DNA from: Baylisascaris procyonis | Taxonomy: Eukaryota; Nematoda; Chromadorea; Rhabditida; Ascarididae | Reading direction: 5' to 3' | NCBI GenBank assembly: GCA_037389465.1 | Contig: JAZARR010000095.1 | Coordinates: forward strand, 1,374,001 to 1,438,000 | DNA: 64,000 bases | Shown here: positions 49,492-60,800 of the stretch, in pieces | Layout of the letters: each line of letters opens with the position of its first letter | How positions within the stretch are numbered: position 1 is the first letter of the stretch | Made by a program: the position numbers and the translations under genes | The notes under the pieces: generated by a model | Database searches by the model: none | Seen by the model: the letters and a program-made list of their open reading frames with translations, nothing else | What the model was told of the DNA's origin: nothing

Positions 49492-52400
49492 ATGCGATCA
49501 TTGGTCTTGCTGATTCTTCACACTCTCTGTTTTGAAGGCATTTATGTAAACGGTCTTAATATTCTTGTCTATTCACCAGCCATTGCCCCAAGTCATGTGA
49601 ATTTCATGGGTTCCTTGACTGATCTTCTAGTAGACGCTGGGCATACAGTGGTAAATAACTTTTTTCTTGATTCTAAAAAAAATTTCTATCTGGCTATGTA
49701 TCAAACCAAAAACCTCATTCATAGTGTACGTGCGTAAAGAAATTATGGAGGCAAAATGATTCACGACGGAAGTGACAAAGAAAAACTATGTAATTATATG
49801 ATTGTATTTGTTGATTTTTCATAAAACAGATCCATAAACGCAAATTTGTTATCCACCATTCCTGGAAGTCTTCATTATTTCCGCTATCCTAATCGCAAAT
49901 GTTTTTTGCGGCTCTTTTCTCATTTGAATCGCTTAAATTGTGAGCGGTAAAAAAATCGGTTGAAAAAATTATGATATTTCCATCAGCCGTTTACAACTTC
50001 AGAAGTCAACGAAATCATAGAAAACCGATTATACCTTTTTCAAATAAAGGAACATTCAGTGATTCAGGTAAATGAGTGAAGAAATTTGAAACGGTTCTAT
50101 TATAGCACATTTTCATGCCAGAAATGATGCCTGGGATCAAAACAAATGGAACTATCAAAGCTCAAAAAATAATACGACAACCACCAACTTTCGCCGAATC
50201 ACCGTTCATCAAACTTGGATTTTTCATCGACCCTTTCTCTGATAAAGATACATCGGTACTTGCACCCGAGCAATCCACCATTATAGTGGACGGTTATTTA
50301 CTTTTCTGCCAAGGTTTGCAATCAACTTCGATCATTTAATAAACAATTAAAATAAAATTTGTGCAATCGTGGAAGAATGGATAAGAACTGATGTTTCAAT
50401 TGCTTTATTAAACGCAACAGTGTAACTGTCAATAATTATACCGATCGGAAGATACCTATTGATGACTGACGTTTAGTGCATTTTATTTCGCTTGTTAGCA
50501 TCAACAAAAATTTCTTGACAGACGTTAGCGCACAGCCTTAAATTCTTCTCGATTAGAGTCATAGGGTTTTGCTCTATTTCAGAACATAGGGGATAACTTT
50601 TTTCAATTAACTAAGGAGTCTCGTTAGTTGATAAAGAAATTGGGTAATGATCAACGACTACTGCATAGGTAAATAGCGATAGTAATACTGCAAAATGTCT
50701 CATGAACAACATGAGATTCAAAAACAAAGCATTCATTGTCATCGAATAATAGCTGTCAAAAATGGAACTTCAAATCCGAAATCAAATTCGAACGAGGCAA
50801 TGCGAGGAATATGAATAAATATGCCTGCATATTGGGAACGGTATGGATCTTGCTCCATCTTTTTTTCGATTTCATTTCCACAAAATTCATCGTCAATTCG
50901 CTCTTTTCTTCGTAGATTTCATAACGAACGAACGTTTACTATCTCAATTGAGATCAGTATCATATGATGTCGCTATAACCGAAGTATACGACTATTGTTC
51001 AATTGGACTCTTTTATATGCTCAACATTCGAAGTAGCGTATTGGTGTCGGCGGTTCCAATTACTGATTTCCTTGCCGATGTTTTCGGGTTACCAACGCCA
51101 CTCGCCTATACTTCAAGTAAACCTTTCCATCAGAAGTGCAGCTTTCAGAAAATTAGCCGAATACCGAAATTGATACCCTTCTAAAGGTGAAGATAAAGGA
51201 AAGAAGGATGCCTATGCCCCCTCTTCTGAAACAGGATGGATCAGTTCTTAAGTAGCGAAAAGCTCGGACTGGAGTGAGAAAATGTACTGTCCCTTTCGCA
51301 CGAGCAGTCTCCCACCTCCCACCTACCTGAATCCTTCTTAATTTGAATGGATGAAAAGTGTTGGTTCCGTTTACCATTTATTTTTGATTTTTTAGACACT
51401 GTTTTCTAAAAGGTTACGTTCCTCGAGTACAGTGTTTTATAGGTTTCAAAGTACGTTTGTATTGCAAATATTTTTAAATAAGTCCTGAAATTACAGCAAT
51501 AGGCTAGTAGTATTTGGGGCATTCGCCATTGATGAGGCACTCTCGAAAAAACACCGATTCAGCATTACACATTTACAAGCACAAAACATCGAAAATAGTT
51601 GAATGCTTATTTTTCTATTGTTTACAAAATCTATAATTAATGATGGCGCACTTTACAAATATTATGCATTTTTAATAATATTTGATAATAGTTCATATGA
51701 AAAGCGCTAGAGATGATGCTGCCCATTATTTCTACGGTTCAACTTATAAAAAAAAATAATATTAAAATTTTTTCTTCTTATTTACTATTCAGATGTGTTT
51801 TCCGCATTTGTTAATGCACCAAAGCTAAGTTATATGGAAAGAATTCGCAATATCATCTTATATTTCCAATCACGAAACGTTTATGCGAAAGCAGTTCTTG
51901 ATCGAGAGGTGAAACTTCACTTGCAAGAGTTAATATAGCTTTATGCATTTCTTTGTGCCTTTTGGTTTTATTTAAATGAGGATAATCTAACGTATATTTA
52001 TTGCTCAAAATTCTAGTGAGTGGGAGAGAGAGTTCTCACAAATATTTCAGAATTGCAAACGAAAACTGTGATGTTTTTGGAATGGGTATTTCGTAGACGC
52101 TTATAGAAATGAACATCGTACAATGCAAATGTTGAAATGCACCTCGTTTCCTGTCTCTCTTTTCTAATAAACCACTAACGTACCTCATGTTGGCGACTAT
52201 ACATACTAGGGTTTGATGTAGCTGTTTTATTACTTTGCGTTATTTGCGTTATTCACATTTTGTATGCAGCGATCGGATTGATAGCGTCAGTTGATTTCTC
52301 CGACCCCCTCCGGGCATCACGTAATGCTCGAAATGTGTTGACACTGCAGCCTTTGAGGGCGCGCAGTCGCGGCAAATTTATTTTTATCGCCTTCGCACGT

Positions 52401-55338
52401 TTTCCACTGGTACTTCTAAGTGTGCCTTACTATATTGCGTTCCCAAGTTCGTGGTGTCGCTTCGACCACAAAGCGTCTCCGTAATACTAAGGCTGCGGGA
52501 GGGAGGGGGAGGGGATGGATGAGAGCAGAGAAGGATATAGGGATAGGCAGATTGATGAACAAACTCGGCTGCTCGCTATTTCAGTGTGAATACGAAGGGT
52601 TCTGCTTTCCAGTTTCATCCGTTTCTAAAATGGTAGTGGCCACAGTGCCTCCTTGCAGGTTGTCTTCTTTCATATTGCACTTTTCTATACGGCAGCAAAT
52701 AAATTAGTACACACAAAGGCACCGCAGCTGTCATTGCCAGCACCTCTTTTCGAGCTTTTCACGGGGTATTATCGCATAAGCGATCATTCAGCTCATTCAC
52801 ATCTAAAAACAGTATCGGATAACAATACTTCAAAGTTCATTCTCCATTCTTCACGTTACAATGCAATCGAAATGAGGTACTACGAGATGTTCATATCCCA
52901 TCTAGTGTTTATTTTAAAATGCGATTCAGAATGAACTCTTCCGGGAGTATGTCGACAAATATTTTCCCGATTTGCAACAACTGATAAGATCCGTACCGGT
53001 CTTATTCGTCAACACCCATCCGTTCGTCGACATACCAAGGCCGATATCCGCCAATGTCTTCTATATTGGTGGCGTTGCAATGCGCCAACGAAAACCACTA
53101 AGCGAGGTGATTATTTAGAAATTATCAAGTGATGTTGCTTTTTAGACAACTATATCCTTTAAATTAATGCTCCAAATATAAGCGCACAATGATTTACTTA
53201 TTGAAAAATGCACCAGTAAGTTAAGAAAAAAAAAACAAGTGTTAATAAGTATTAAGGACAACTTCCAAAAATTTTCGAGTGAAAATTTTATATAAGAAAT
53301 TGATTCCTTTTCAGGACAACGGTTTTACAGAAAATATAATTTGAGGCAATTACGTTTTTTTTTCTTCAGATTTAAAAAAAGAAAATTTTTAGAAATTATA
53401 AAAAAAGAATGATATATAAACAAAAAATTGGAAACTTAAGCACATCGTTAAGTATTTTATCTGCCAATTCGCATAAGAATTTTAAATTTCTCGTTTCCAT
53501 TCTCATCATAGAGAAGCAATACGATAATCTCGATGCGCATCGACCTTTGCCTAGCAATTCCATTGTTGGTATGGAGCACTAGGGACGCATAAGCACAAAA
53601 TTTATTGATGATGAAAGTAAAACCAAAAAAAACTCAAAAAGCCATCAAAGGAACATCTATAGCGAAATGCAACTTGTGATATGTTTGCAACGCTTATGCA
53701 GAAAAGCAGAGAAAAAATATATATCAGTGTGCCAACTCCAGATAAACCAGTGCATATTACCCCTTATCCCTTCTACAATAAGGGTGGATACCACAGGAAT
53801 TGTCCTCGCCGGTGTCATGAGTCAAGCTGGTTTTTCCGAACTTTTTATGTGATGAAAGATCGGGCGAAATGACTCGGACACAATATTAAGCTTATAATTA
53901 AAGAACTGCTCAATATATTGGTGTCATATGCATGATTTATTTTTGTTAGAATTTCGGAATCAAGCTGGATCAAATTTTTTCAAACTCTTTCATCTGCAAA
54001 TGTTTAGGAGTTCGAACAGTTGATTCAGTCGAGCGATAAAGGAGTAGTATTATTTTCGTTGGGATCGTTTACTAACACAACTGCAATGCCTGTTGCAATG
54101 AAAAAGGGAATTCTCGATGCATTCCACAATTTTCCCAACTACACTTTTATCATGAAAATTTCGGTATCGGATGAAGATAAGGCACTCTTTGCTGATTATC
54201 GAAACGTGCACACATTTTCATGGATCGATCAAGTCAATCTTCTCAGTAAATTGATTTTTTTTATTAGACTAATAGAATTATCATCACAATGCAACTGTGA
54301 AGTTGAGACTTCATAAACGTTTTTGCATCGAAATTCAGCTTGAAATTTTAATGAATTGAAGGGAACTCAAACCTTATCGCTGAAGCGAGCTGCTATTTTT
54401 CTGGATGAGTGCAACTTTTCAATGAGGATCAATTCCACCTTAACTAAATTGTCCGCTACCACAAACAGTTTGAGCCCAGCTTCTTATAGTATGCTAAATG
54501 ATAGATTTTACGGAATTTTTGATACCGATACTGAATAAAAATTAATTTCATTGCATATGAATACTTAATTAAAGATTGATGATTGAGGGCATCCATCGGT
54601 CGTAGCATTCATCACACATGCTGGACAAAACAGCGTTATGGAATCGATATTTGCTGGTAAACCGATGATCTGTATTCCACTTTTTGGCGATCAAGAGTAC
54701 AATACGGCAGCAGTGCTCAATAAGGGTGTTGCTGTCTATGTGAACAGAAAAAATGTTAATGAAAAAACGTTGGGAAATGCTCTCGAAAAGATTCTTCATG
54801 ATACAAGGTTTGTGTGCATCAATTTCTTCAAACGAAAATAGGATCGGCTCGTTATCACTCCTCTTATCACCTGCTTTGCCTCCATTGTATTTCATCAACA
54901 CAGTTGTGATAAGCTGATGATATGCTGTTTCCTAGGAAGGAATAAACTTTTCACTGCAGCTGCAGGAAATATGTGTTATACGTATCCCATAGAACAGTAT
55001 GTCAGTTTCCAACTTATTTTGCGTATCTTTTGCACTTAAGAACATGCTCATTATCTATGTTCAGATTCACAAAAGCAGCTCGACGACTGAAATCGAAGCT
55101 GGAGCAGTACCCCTGGGATCCACAAGGAACCTTTGTGAGATGGGTGGAATATGTTGCCAAATTCCCTGAGGCAGATATTGTACTGGAAGGAGCGACAATC
55201 GGTTTCTTCAAATACTTTCTACTCGATATTTTAATACCCGCATTTATGATACTTGTTGTTTCAGTATTTGTCATCGGCAAACTTATTCAACTGTTGCTGC
55301 GGAAGCTACAAAAGTCGTTGAAAACGAAAGCTGAATAA
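49492..55338 (+). CDS. UDP-glycosyltransferase (UGT 1 of 2), eight exons, 530 aa
   Basis: GT1-family UDP-glucosyl/glucuronosyltransferase. It transfers a sugar from a UDP-sugar to lipophilic acceptors in the ER lumen (detoxification, steroid or xenobiotic conjugation). Exons: 49492-49650, 50106-50313, 50916-51116, 51793-51908, 52930-53106, 54008-54245, 54588-54807, 55065-55338. The intron phases (0,1,1,0,0,1,2) close exactly. Residues 1-21 look like a signal peptide. His35 in P-S-H-V-N-F-M-G is at the catalytic-base position. The UGT signature spans about 359-402: W-I-D-Q-x-x-L-L-x-[11 protein letters not shown], then P-L-F-G-D-Q. A membrane anchor lies at about 492-514, followed by a basic tail ending K-T-K-A-E, a K-x-K-x-x ER-retrieval motif. 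The start at 49492 follows a TTTCAG acceptor 6 nt upstream; an earlier ATG at 49477 lies across that site. The exon 7 acceptor is an unusual GAG (54587), chosen because it restores the L-L-x-H-P spacing. The acceptor substrate cannot be inferred. Confidence 0.93.
52497..52514 (+). other. Canonical G-quadruplex motif in UGT 1 intron 4
   Basis: GGG-A-GGG-A-GGGGG-A-GGGG: four G-tracts with single-A loops on the sense strand. It lies in a GC-richer patch (about 52290-52620) of the longest UGT intron. That patch also has an open frame (52260-52484) that I could not connect to any exon. Confidence 0.7.
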
Positions 55339-55442
55339 AAATTAACTAATGAACGCTTTTGTATTTATGCTTCTGCTTGTCTTGGTTAGCAAATTACCTT
55401 TCTCAATTTGAACATCTGAGATTTCTTGCAGAGGAAATATAT

Positions 55443-55448
55443 AATAAA
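55443..55448 (+). terminator. Candidate poly(A) signal, UGT 1
   Basis: An AATAAA lies about 105 nt after the stop codon. A second AATAAA (55334-55339) overlaps the stop codon itself (GAATAAA), as it does in UGT 2. Confidence 0.35.
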
Positions 55449-57801
55449 ATTTTTTCGTTCAGAAATTAAACGGAGGGAATCATCAGTCTTTAAGGCACTA
55501 GTGGCTTATCGCAAAGGTACAAAATACATTTCACATGTTCAAATAACTTAATAATATTCAAACTTTAGAGTGTGAAAATATTATGTGAAAAAATATTGTA
55601 TGCTGATTGTTAAGAACAGCAATATCTCATGAGAAAATTTCGGAGAGAGACCGAAAATTCGGTCGTTTTTTTCGATTATAATCGAAGTTCAATTTCAATC
55701 CAAATCCTTGACATCGGAAACCCATTAAAATTTTCGACTCCGGCCAGCTTTAACGGATCGCTCAAATGAATGACTGTTGCGTCTGCCTCCTTATAGAAAT
55801 GTCCAGCATATTAATAAATCCACTATTCTAACTGATAGAAATTGCATAAATCCCTTCTTACAATCTTCTGCACCACTGTGATTTCCAACATTGACGTTTT
55901 TTGGGAATTTTTAATTAGCAACAAATTCTCAATTGAATTGTGCAAGTGGAAATGGATTGTCGGCTTTCTTTCGTTACTAGAAATGAGGTGAACTATTTGA
56001 AAATGAAAAAAAAGATGGAAAATCCGTATTCATAAATGTTTCAAACAGTTGAACAACATTGACTTTAATTGGAGTGTAAAAATTTCTTGTCAGCGAACAC
56101 ATATATACTCTGGATTATATTCCGTTAAGAGTGATTGCTTGAAAAATTTCTGTCCATAGTGCTCCTAAATTAGCTAGCAAATTGTCTCATTTCCTGCATT
56201 GTTCAACATTGCTGCAAAACTATAAAATGCTGAAGCTTTCACGTGTTTAAATTTAAAAGCATTTGGTTATTTTAATAGACTTTCTCAAGAAGTTTCGGAA
56301 GAAATGGCGTAAAACTTGTCGCTAAAAAATATTGCATTAAATGATAAACGATTCTATGCATTACTCAGAATGCTCTGAGCGAACAAGATTAATATAGCGG
56401 CAGCGAGCAACACAGTACAAACAACAACCGCGCTTATCTTCTTTATGACTCCATTCATAAAATATTTTGTGACGAAAAGAAATCAGTGAGAAATTCAAAA
56501 AAAATTTGAAAATAGCAGACACTTCACTCTGTAGTTTGGTCCTCTATGCTCCCTTATCAGTGGCAGACTATTGATATGCAATTTTTCCCCAAATTCAGGC
56601 TTTATTCTGCAAGAAGCATTTCCTTTTTGCAACAAGACCTTTATTTGTGGCTTGGCCAACATTTAACTGCCTAGGGCACCTCAAGCCAATTATATAAGAA
56701 GGAATTGGCAAGATGTCGTTCCATCTCACCGTTATTTTCATCTATTTTCACTGCATTATTTATATGGTATAAATGACACTGTACTGTTCATTTTAGGCTT
56801 CTCCAATATATAATGTGCAATACAAAGAAAAAAAAACAACTAAATCACAAAATAGAATTCATTTGAGTGGAAATTGCACAACAATCGTGTTGTGGTGTTG
56901 ATTGATAACGGAGTAAAAATCAAACTACAAAGCCTTTGTCAAATATTTATCGAAGCTCTTAGTGAATTCTTTATATCACAAAACAATTGTATATGATGAT
57001 GTAAAGATGAAGATAAATTCAATTGCTAATCAAATTGCATTGCACGTTCGTACTAACTTATATTTCTCTCCTTATATTTCTGAACTATTTTTAAATACCT
57101 TATAGAAGTGCATTTAACAATTGTCACTCATATCTATATTTCGATAATTTTTTGCATTATTTTGGTTATTTTTTTGAAATCTTCAAAAAATTATCATTCC
57201 CAATTTATAATAGATGAAAGTTTGTGCAAAATTGCTTCCGGTAAATTACAATACTAGAAATATATATATATTTTTTTGGTTGATATATCAATCTAAATCT
57301 TGTCAAATATATATTAAAGTAAAATCTCTATCAATTCTTCTCATCAGTTCAAGTTTATTGCTCAAATTTAATATTCGCTTACCAGAAAAATTTTTCGCTG
57401 CTTTCTAACCACTTCGATGGTCTATATACAGGTTTTTCACTTTGTTTGATTTGCAAACAGAGTTCATCCTGTTTCTAGCAATGGCAAAATGACACCGATC
57501 GCTCTTTTGTTCTCACGAGCGTATTTAAAACTTTTCTGAACGAAATGAGGTGGGACGGATGGATTAGAATTTTTATGCATAGTTTGATGGAAGCACAAAT
57601 ACTAGAAGTAAGTCATCGGTTGGCGAAAAAAAAAAAAAGATTCAATTGCTTATCCTTTGTTTTACGTATTCGTGATATGATGTAAGAGTGCTGTTGTTTA
57701 GAGAATGACGTTGTTGGTAGTTTCCATTAACATTGCCCTTTGTGGTGAGATGGATAACATATGTTATCGGCCATTTCTGTGGCCTAACATTGCATTTATT
57801 C

Positions 57802-57803
57802 AG
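57802..57803 (+). promoter_or_regulatory. Candidate trans-splice acceptor, UGT 2
   Basis: CATTTATTCAG ends 6 nt before the ATG at 57810, in the same position as at UGT 1. Confidence 0.5.
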
Positions 57804-57809
57804 ATTAAT

Positions 57810-60800
57810 ATGCTACCTTTGGTTAGTATCGTTTTCCTATGCGGGCTCAATTTCAATGGTGTGACAGCAAAAAAGAGCCTAAACGTGTTGATGTTTTCAC
57901 CGGCTACTGGACGAAGCCATTTGAATTTCATGGGTGCATTGGCCGATATATTGGTGGATGCTGGCCATACAGTGGTATCTTCATTTCAATTCTTGAATGG
58001 TACCGAAAAGAAGCGCAAAGCATTTAAGATGAAATTTAAATTTCCGTAGATCAATTAGTAAGTACTCTCGAATCCCACTCATATCTCCATATTTTAGAAG
58101 CAACCTTTTGATAAATTTATGGTAATAATCTCTTGCTATAAGATATGGACAATGAAAAACATCCTCACAATTTATATTATATTCTCGGACAGGCAATTCT
58201 AATTGCAAGGATATTCTGGAGGAAGAGTTCATTTTATGAGACAATTTTGAAAACGAAGACTGTCACTTATTCAAGCGAGCGTTTTTAATGGAATTTCACT
58301 CAGCAAGAGACAAAAAAAATATATTAAGGCTCATTTTGTTTTAGACTAAATGACTTTAAGTGAAAGGGAAATAATTTGATACTAAACCCATTCGCATACA
58401 TGCATCAACAGCAATTTCTGCCAAATAGAAGGAATCTGTAGAAAAATATATGCAAATGGAATCGATTTACATGAATAGAGAACATATTTTTTAGCACATC
58501 TTCATGCCCATAATGGTGCCTGGTATTGATACAAATGGAACAATAAAAGCTCAAAAAATTATTCAAAAATCACCATCATCGTTCGAATCACCATTACCAC
58601 GAATGGGATTATTCAGCGATCCGTTCTCGAAGGAAGTATCACTTTTTTCATTAAAACAATTGAATATTCTTCTCGATTGTTCCACTATGTTTTGTGAAGG
58701 TAAAACTATAAACAAAATGATCGCTTATTTGTTGAATGAAAAACATTAATCAGCAAAACAATAAGAGTTTCATCTTTAAGTGGTGCTCAACTATCAATTC
58801 TCTGATCTTTTATAGCTAGGTGCATATTCATGAAACGTAGAGCATGTAAGCAATTGAAGATTACGGAAAATTTGCTTGGAATTTTTAAGTGCTCGTGCAA
58901 AATTTTAGAATTAAAGTGTCCGAAAATAGTCACCAAACTTTTTAATTCCAAAATTGAAAAGTGATCTCATGACATGGAACATTTCAGTTTAAATTTTTTC
59001 ATAGCTTATATTTTAATAGCCGACAATTAAGGTACAGATTTCTCGCACCACCTTCATTCGGCTGTGTTCCAAATAATATAGCCATAGATGACTTATATAT
59101 ATCATATCGTTGGAAGTTAGAGGCATCTGGAAATATTAGTGCACGCTTTCGATTGTATTTTCTTCTTGCAGATTTTCTTACTAGCAAATCGTTGTTGGAA
59201 GAGTTGAGATCGGTGTCCTACGATATTGCCATAAGCGAACACTATGACTATTGCATTATTGGGCTATTCCATATGCTGGGTATAAAATCAACTATATTTG
59301 TTTCTGCTGTATCGATCACCGATCAACAAGCATATGCGTTTGGTCTACCTACTCCACTCTCATATACTCCAAGTAAATCTATAATTATTTTAGTTCGATT
59401 GTATGCCTACAGGTTTCCTAACACTTCTACTGTATTATTATCTTTCAGGCACATGAATACTGTACATGTAGGAAATAAAAGTGAAGAAGTACTAGGACAA
59501 ATGGATTAAAAAATGAATGAGTAAGTGCTTCTGCAGTAGATCCGAGATTACTGGTCGATAATTTTTCATCGAAAAAGTAATCACTTGAATCCTAGCCAGA
59601 AATACAGGAGTATGCACCATTCTAATGGTCCTAAGCTTCCTTGGGATAAGAGAAGGAACAGAGTATACAGGAAGTCATTCCAGTATTTATTAAAATAAAA
59701 ACGAATGAATGAAAAAACCATTATGCAGAAGGCCGTATACGAGAATTTTTTCTTATAATTGCTATTGAAGATGTATTAGCGTCATCTATTGATGCGCCGA
59801 GGCTGTCATACTACCAGAGAGTGTCAAATTTATTGATCTACTTTATATCACGATTTTTTATGATCCCGACGCAGATTGAGAGGCAGGTAATCCTTCTTTC
59901 GAGAATATTTATATCAGTAGCAAATAATACTTTCAGAGCAATCGTGTAAAGAACATTTTCGCTAAATTAATCATTTATAGAAGCTAATAAGAACCGGAAG
60001 CTTAAAGGTGTCTTCTAAAAGAAAAAATTTAAATCCTTGATTCAGTTAATAAGAACCGGAAGCTTCAGGATAGCCGTATGTGCAGTATATTTATTTTGTT
60101 AACATGTTTTCCTTTATAATCAATAAAATTAAAAATTCTCTGATGTATTATATATAGAGCACATGAACGCAGAGTCAACAAATATCTCAAAATAAAAGAT
60201 CACAAATTGTTCGAATATTATTTGAACGTTGCATCATTTCAAGTGGTTGTTTCCGGTTGTGCCACTATTTTTGCATTGGCATTGAATTTAGAAAGAGCTC
60301 TTTCGCAAATATGTCGATACGAGTTTTCCGGATTTGGAAGAGTTATTGAGAGCCGTGCCAGTTCTCTTTGTCAATAGTCATCCAGTCATTGAAATAGCAC
60401 GGCCTATTTCTGCGAATATCTTCTTTATTGGTGGTATTGCTATGCCTAAAACATCGAAACTTGAGCCGGTTAGTTGAGATTTATTTCAACATTCATTGCA
60501 ATCGGCTAATTCTCGACTTATGAACGTTTCTCAACGATCGTGCATAGCGAATATAAATTTTTAAGTACGGATAAAACGCAGTGGATTTTCAGATGCACAC
60601 TTTGATATGAGTATAGTATGGCATCCAGTGAAAGAAAATGGATCGAGTGCATATCCAATAAACTGTCATTTTATAGAACAATAGAATCTCAAGCAGAAAT
60701 CGGAAGTTATTTCCGACTGCGAGATAGGGTGGCACTGTTGATATAGGATGGAAAGATTCCATTCGAAAAGTTCGCGGTACGAACAGCATATTTGACAGCT

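Larger units (their letters stand above)
55339..57809. other. Intergenic region between the two UGT genes
   Basis: 2.5 kb with no firm gene. A minus-strand frame at 56365-56458 would encode a short basic start and a strong hydrophobic helix, ending at a donor-like GTAATG; it is discussed as a finding. The rest is AT-rich. The spacing is too large for a typical nematode operon, so UGT 2 probably has its own promoter. Confidence 0.45.

Noticed and set aside
54246..54587. Exon between UGT 1 exons 6 and 7 (frame at 54356-54538)
   Set aside because: The UGT signature has the exact normal spacing when exon 6 joins exon 7 directly, and the paralogue shows no such exon.
57705..57809. N-terminal extension of UGT 2 to 57705
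   Set aside because: It crosses the TTATTCAG acceptor at 57803 and would bury the signal peptide that starts at 57810.
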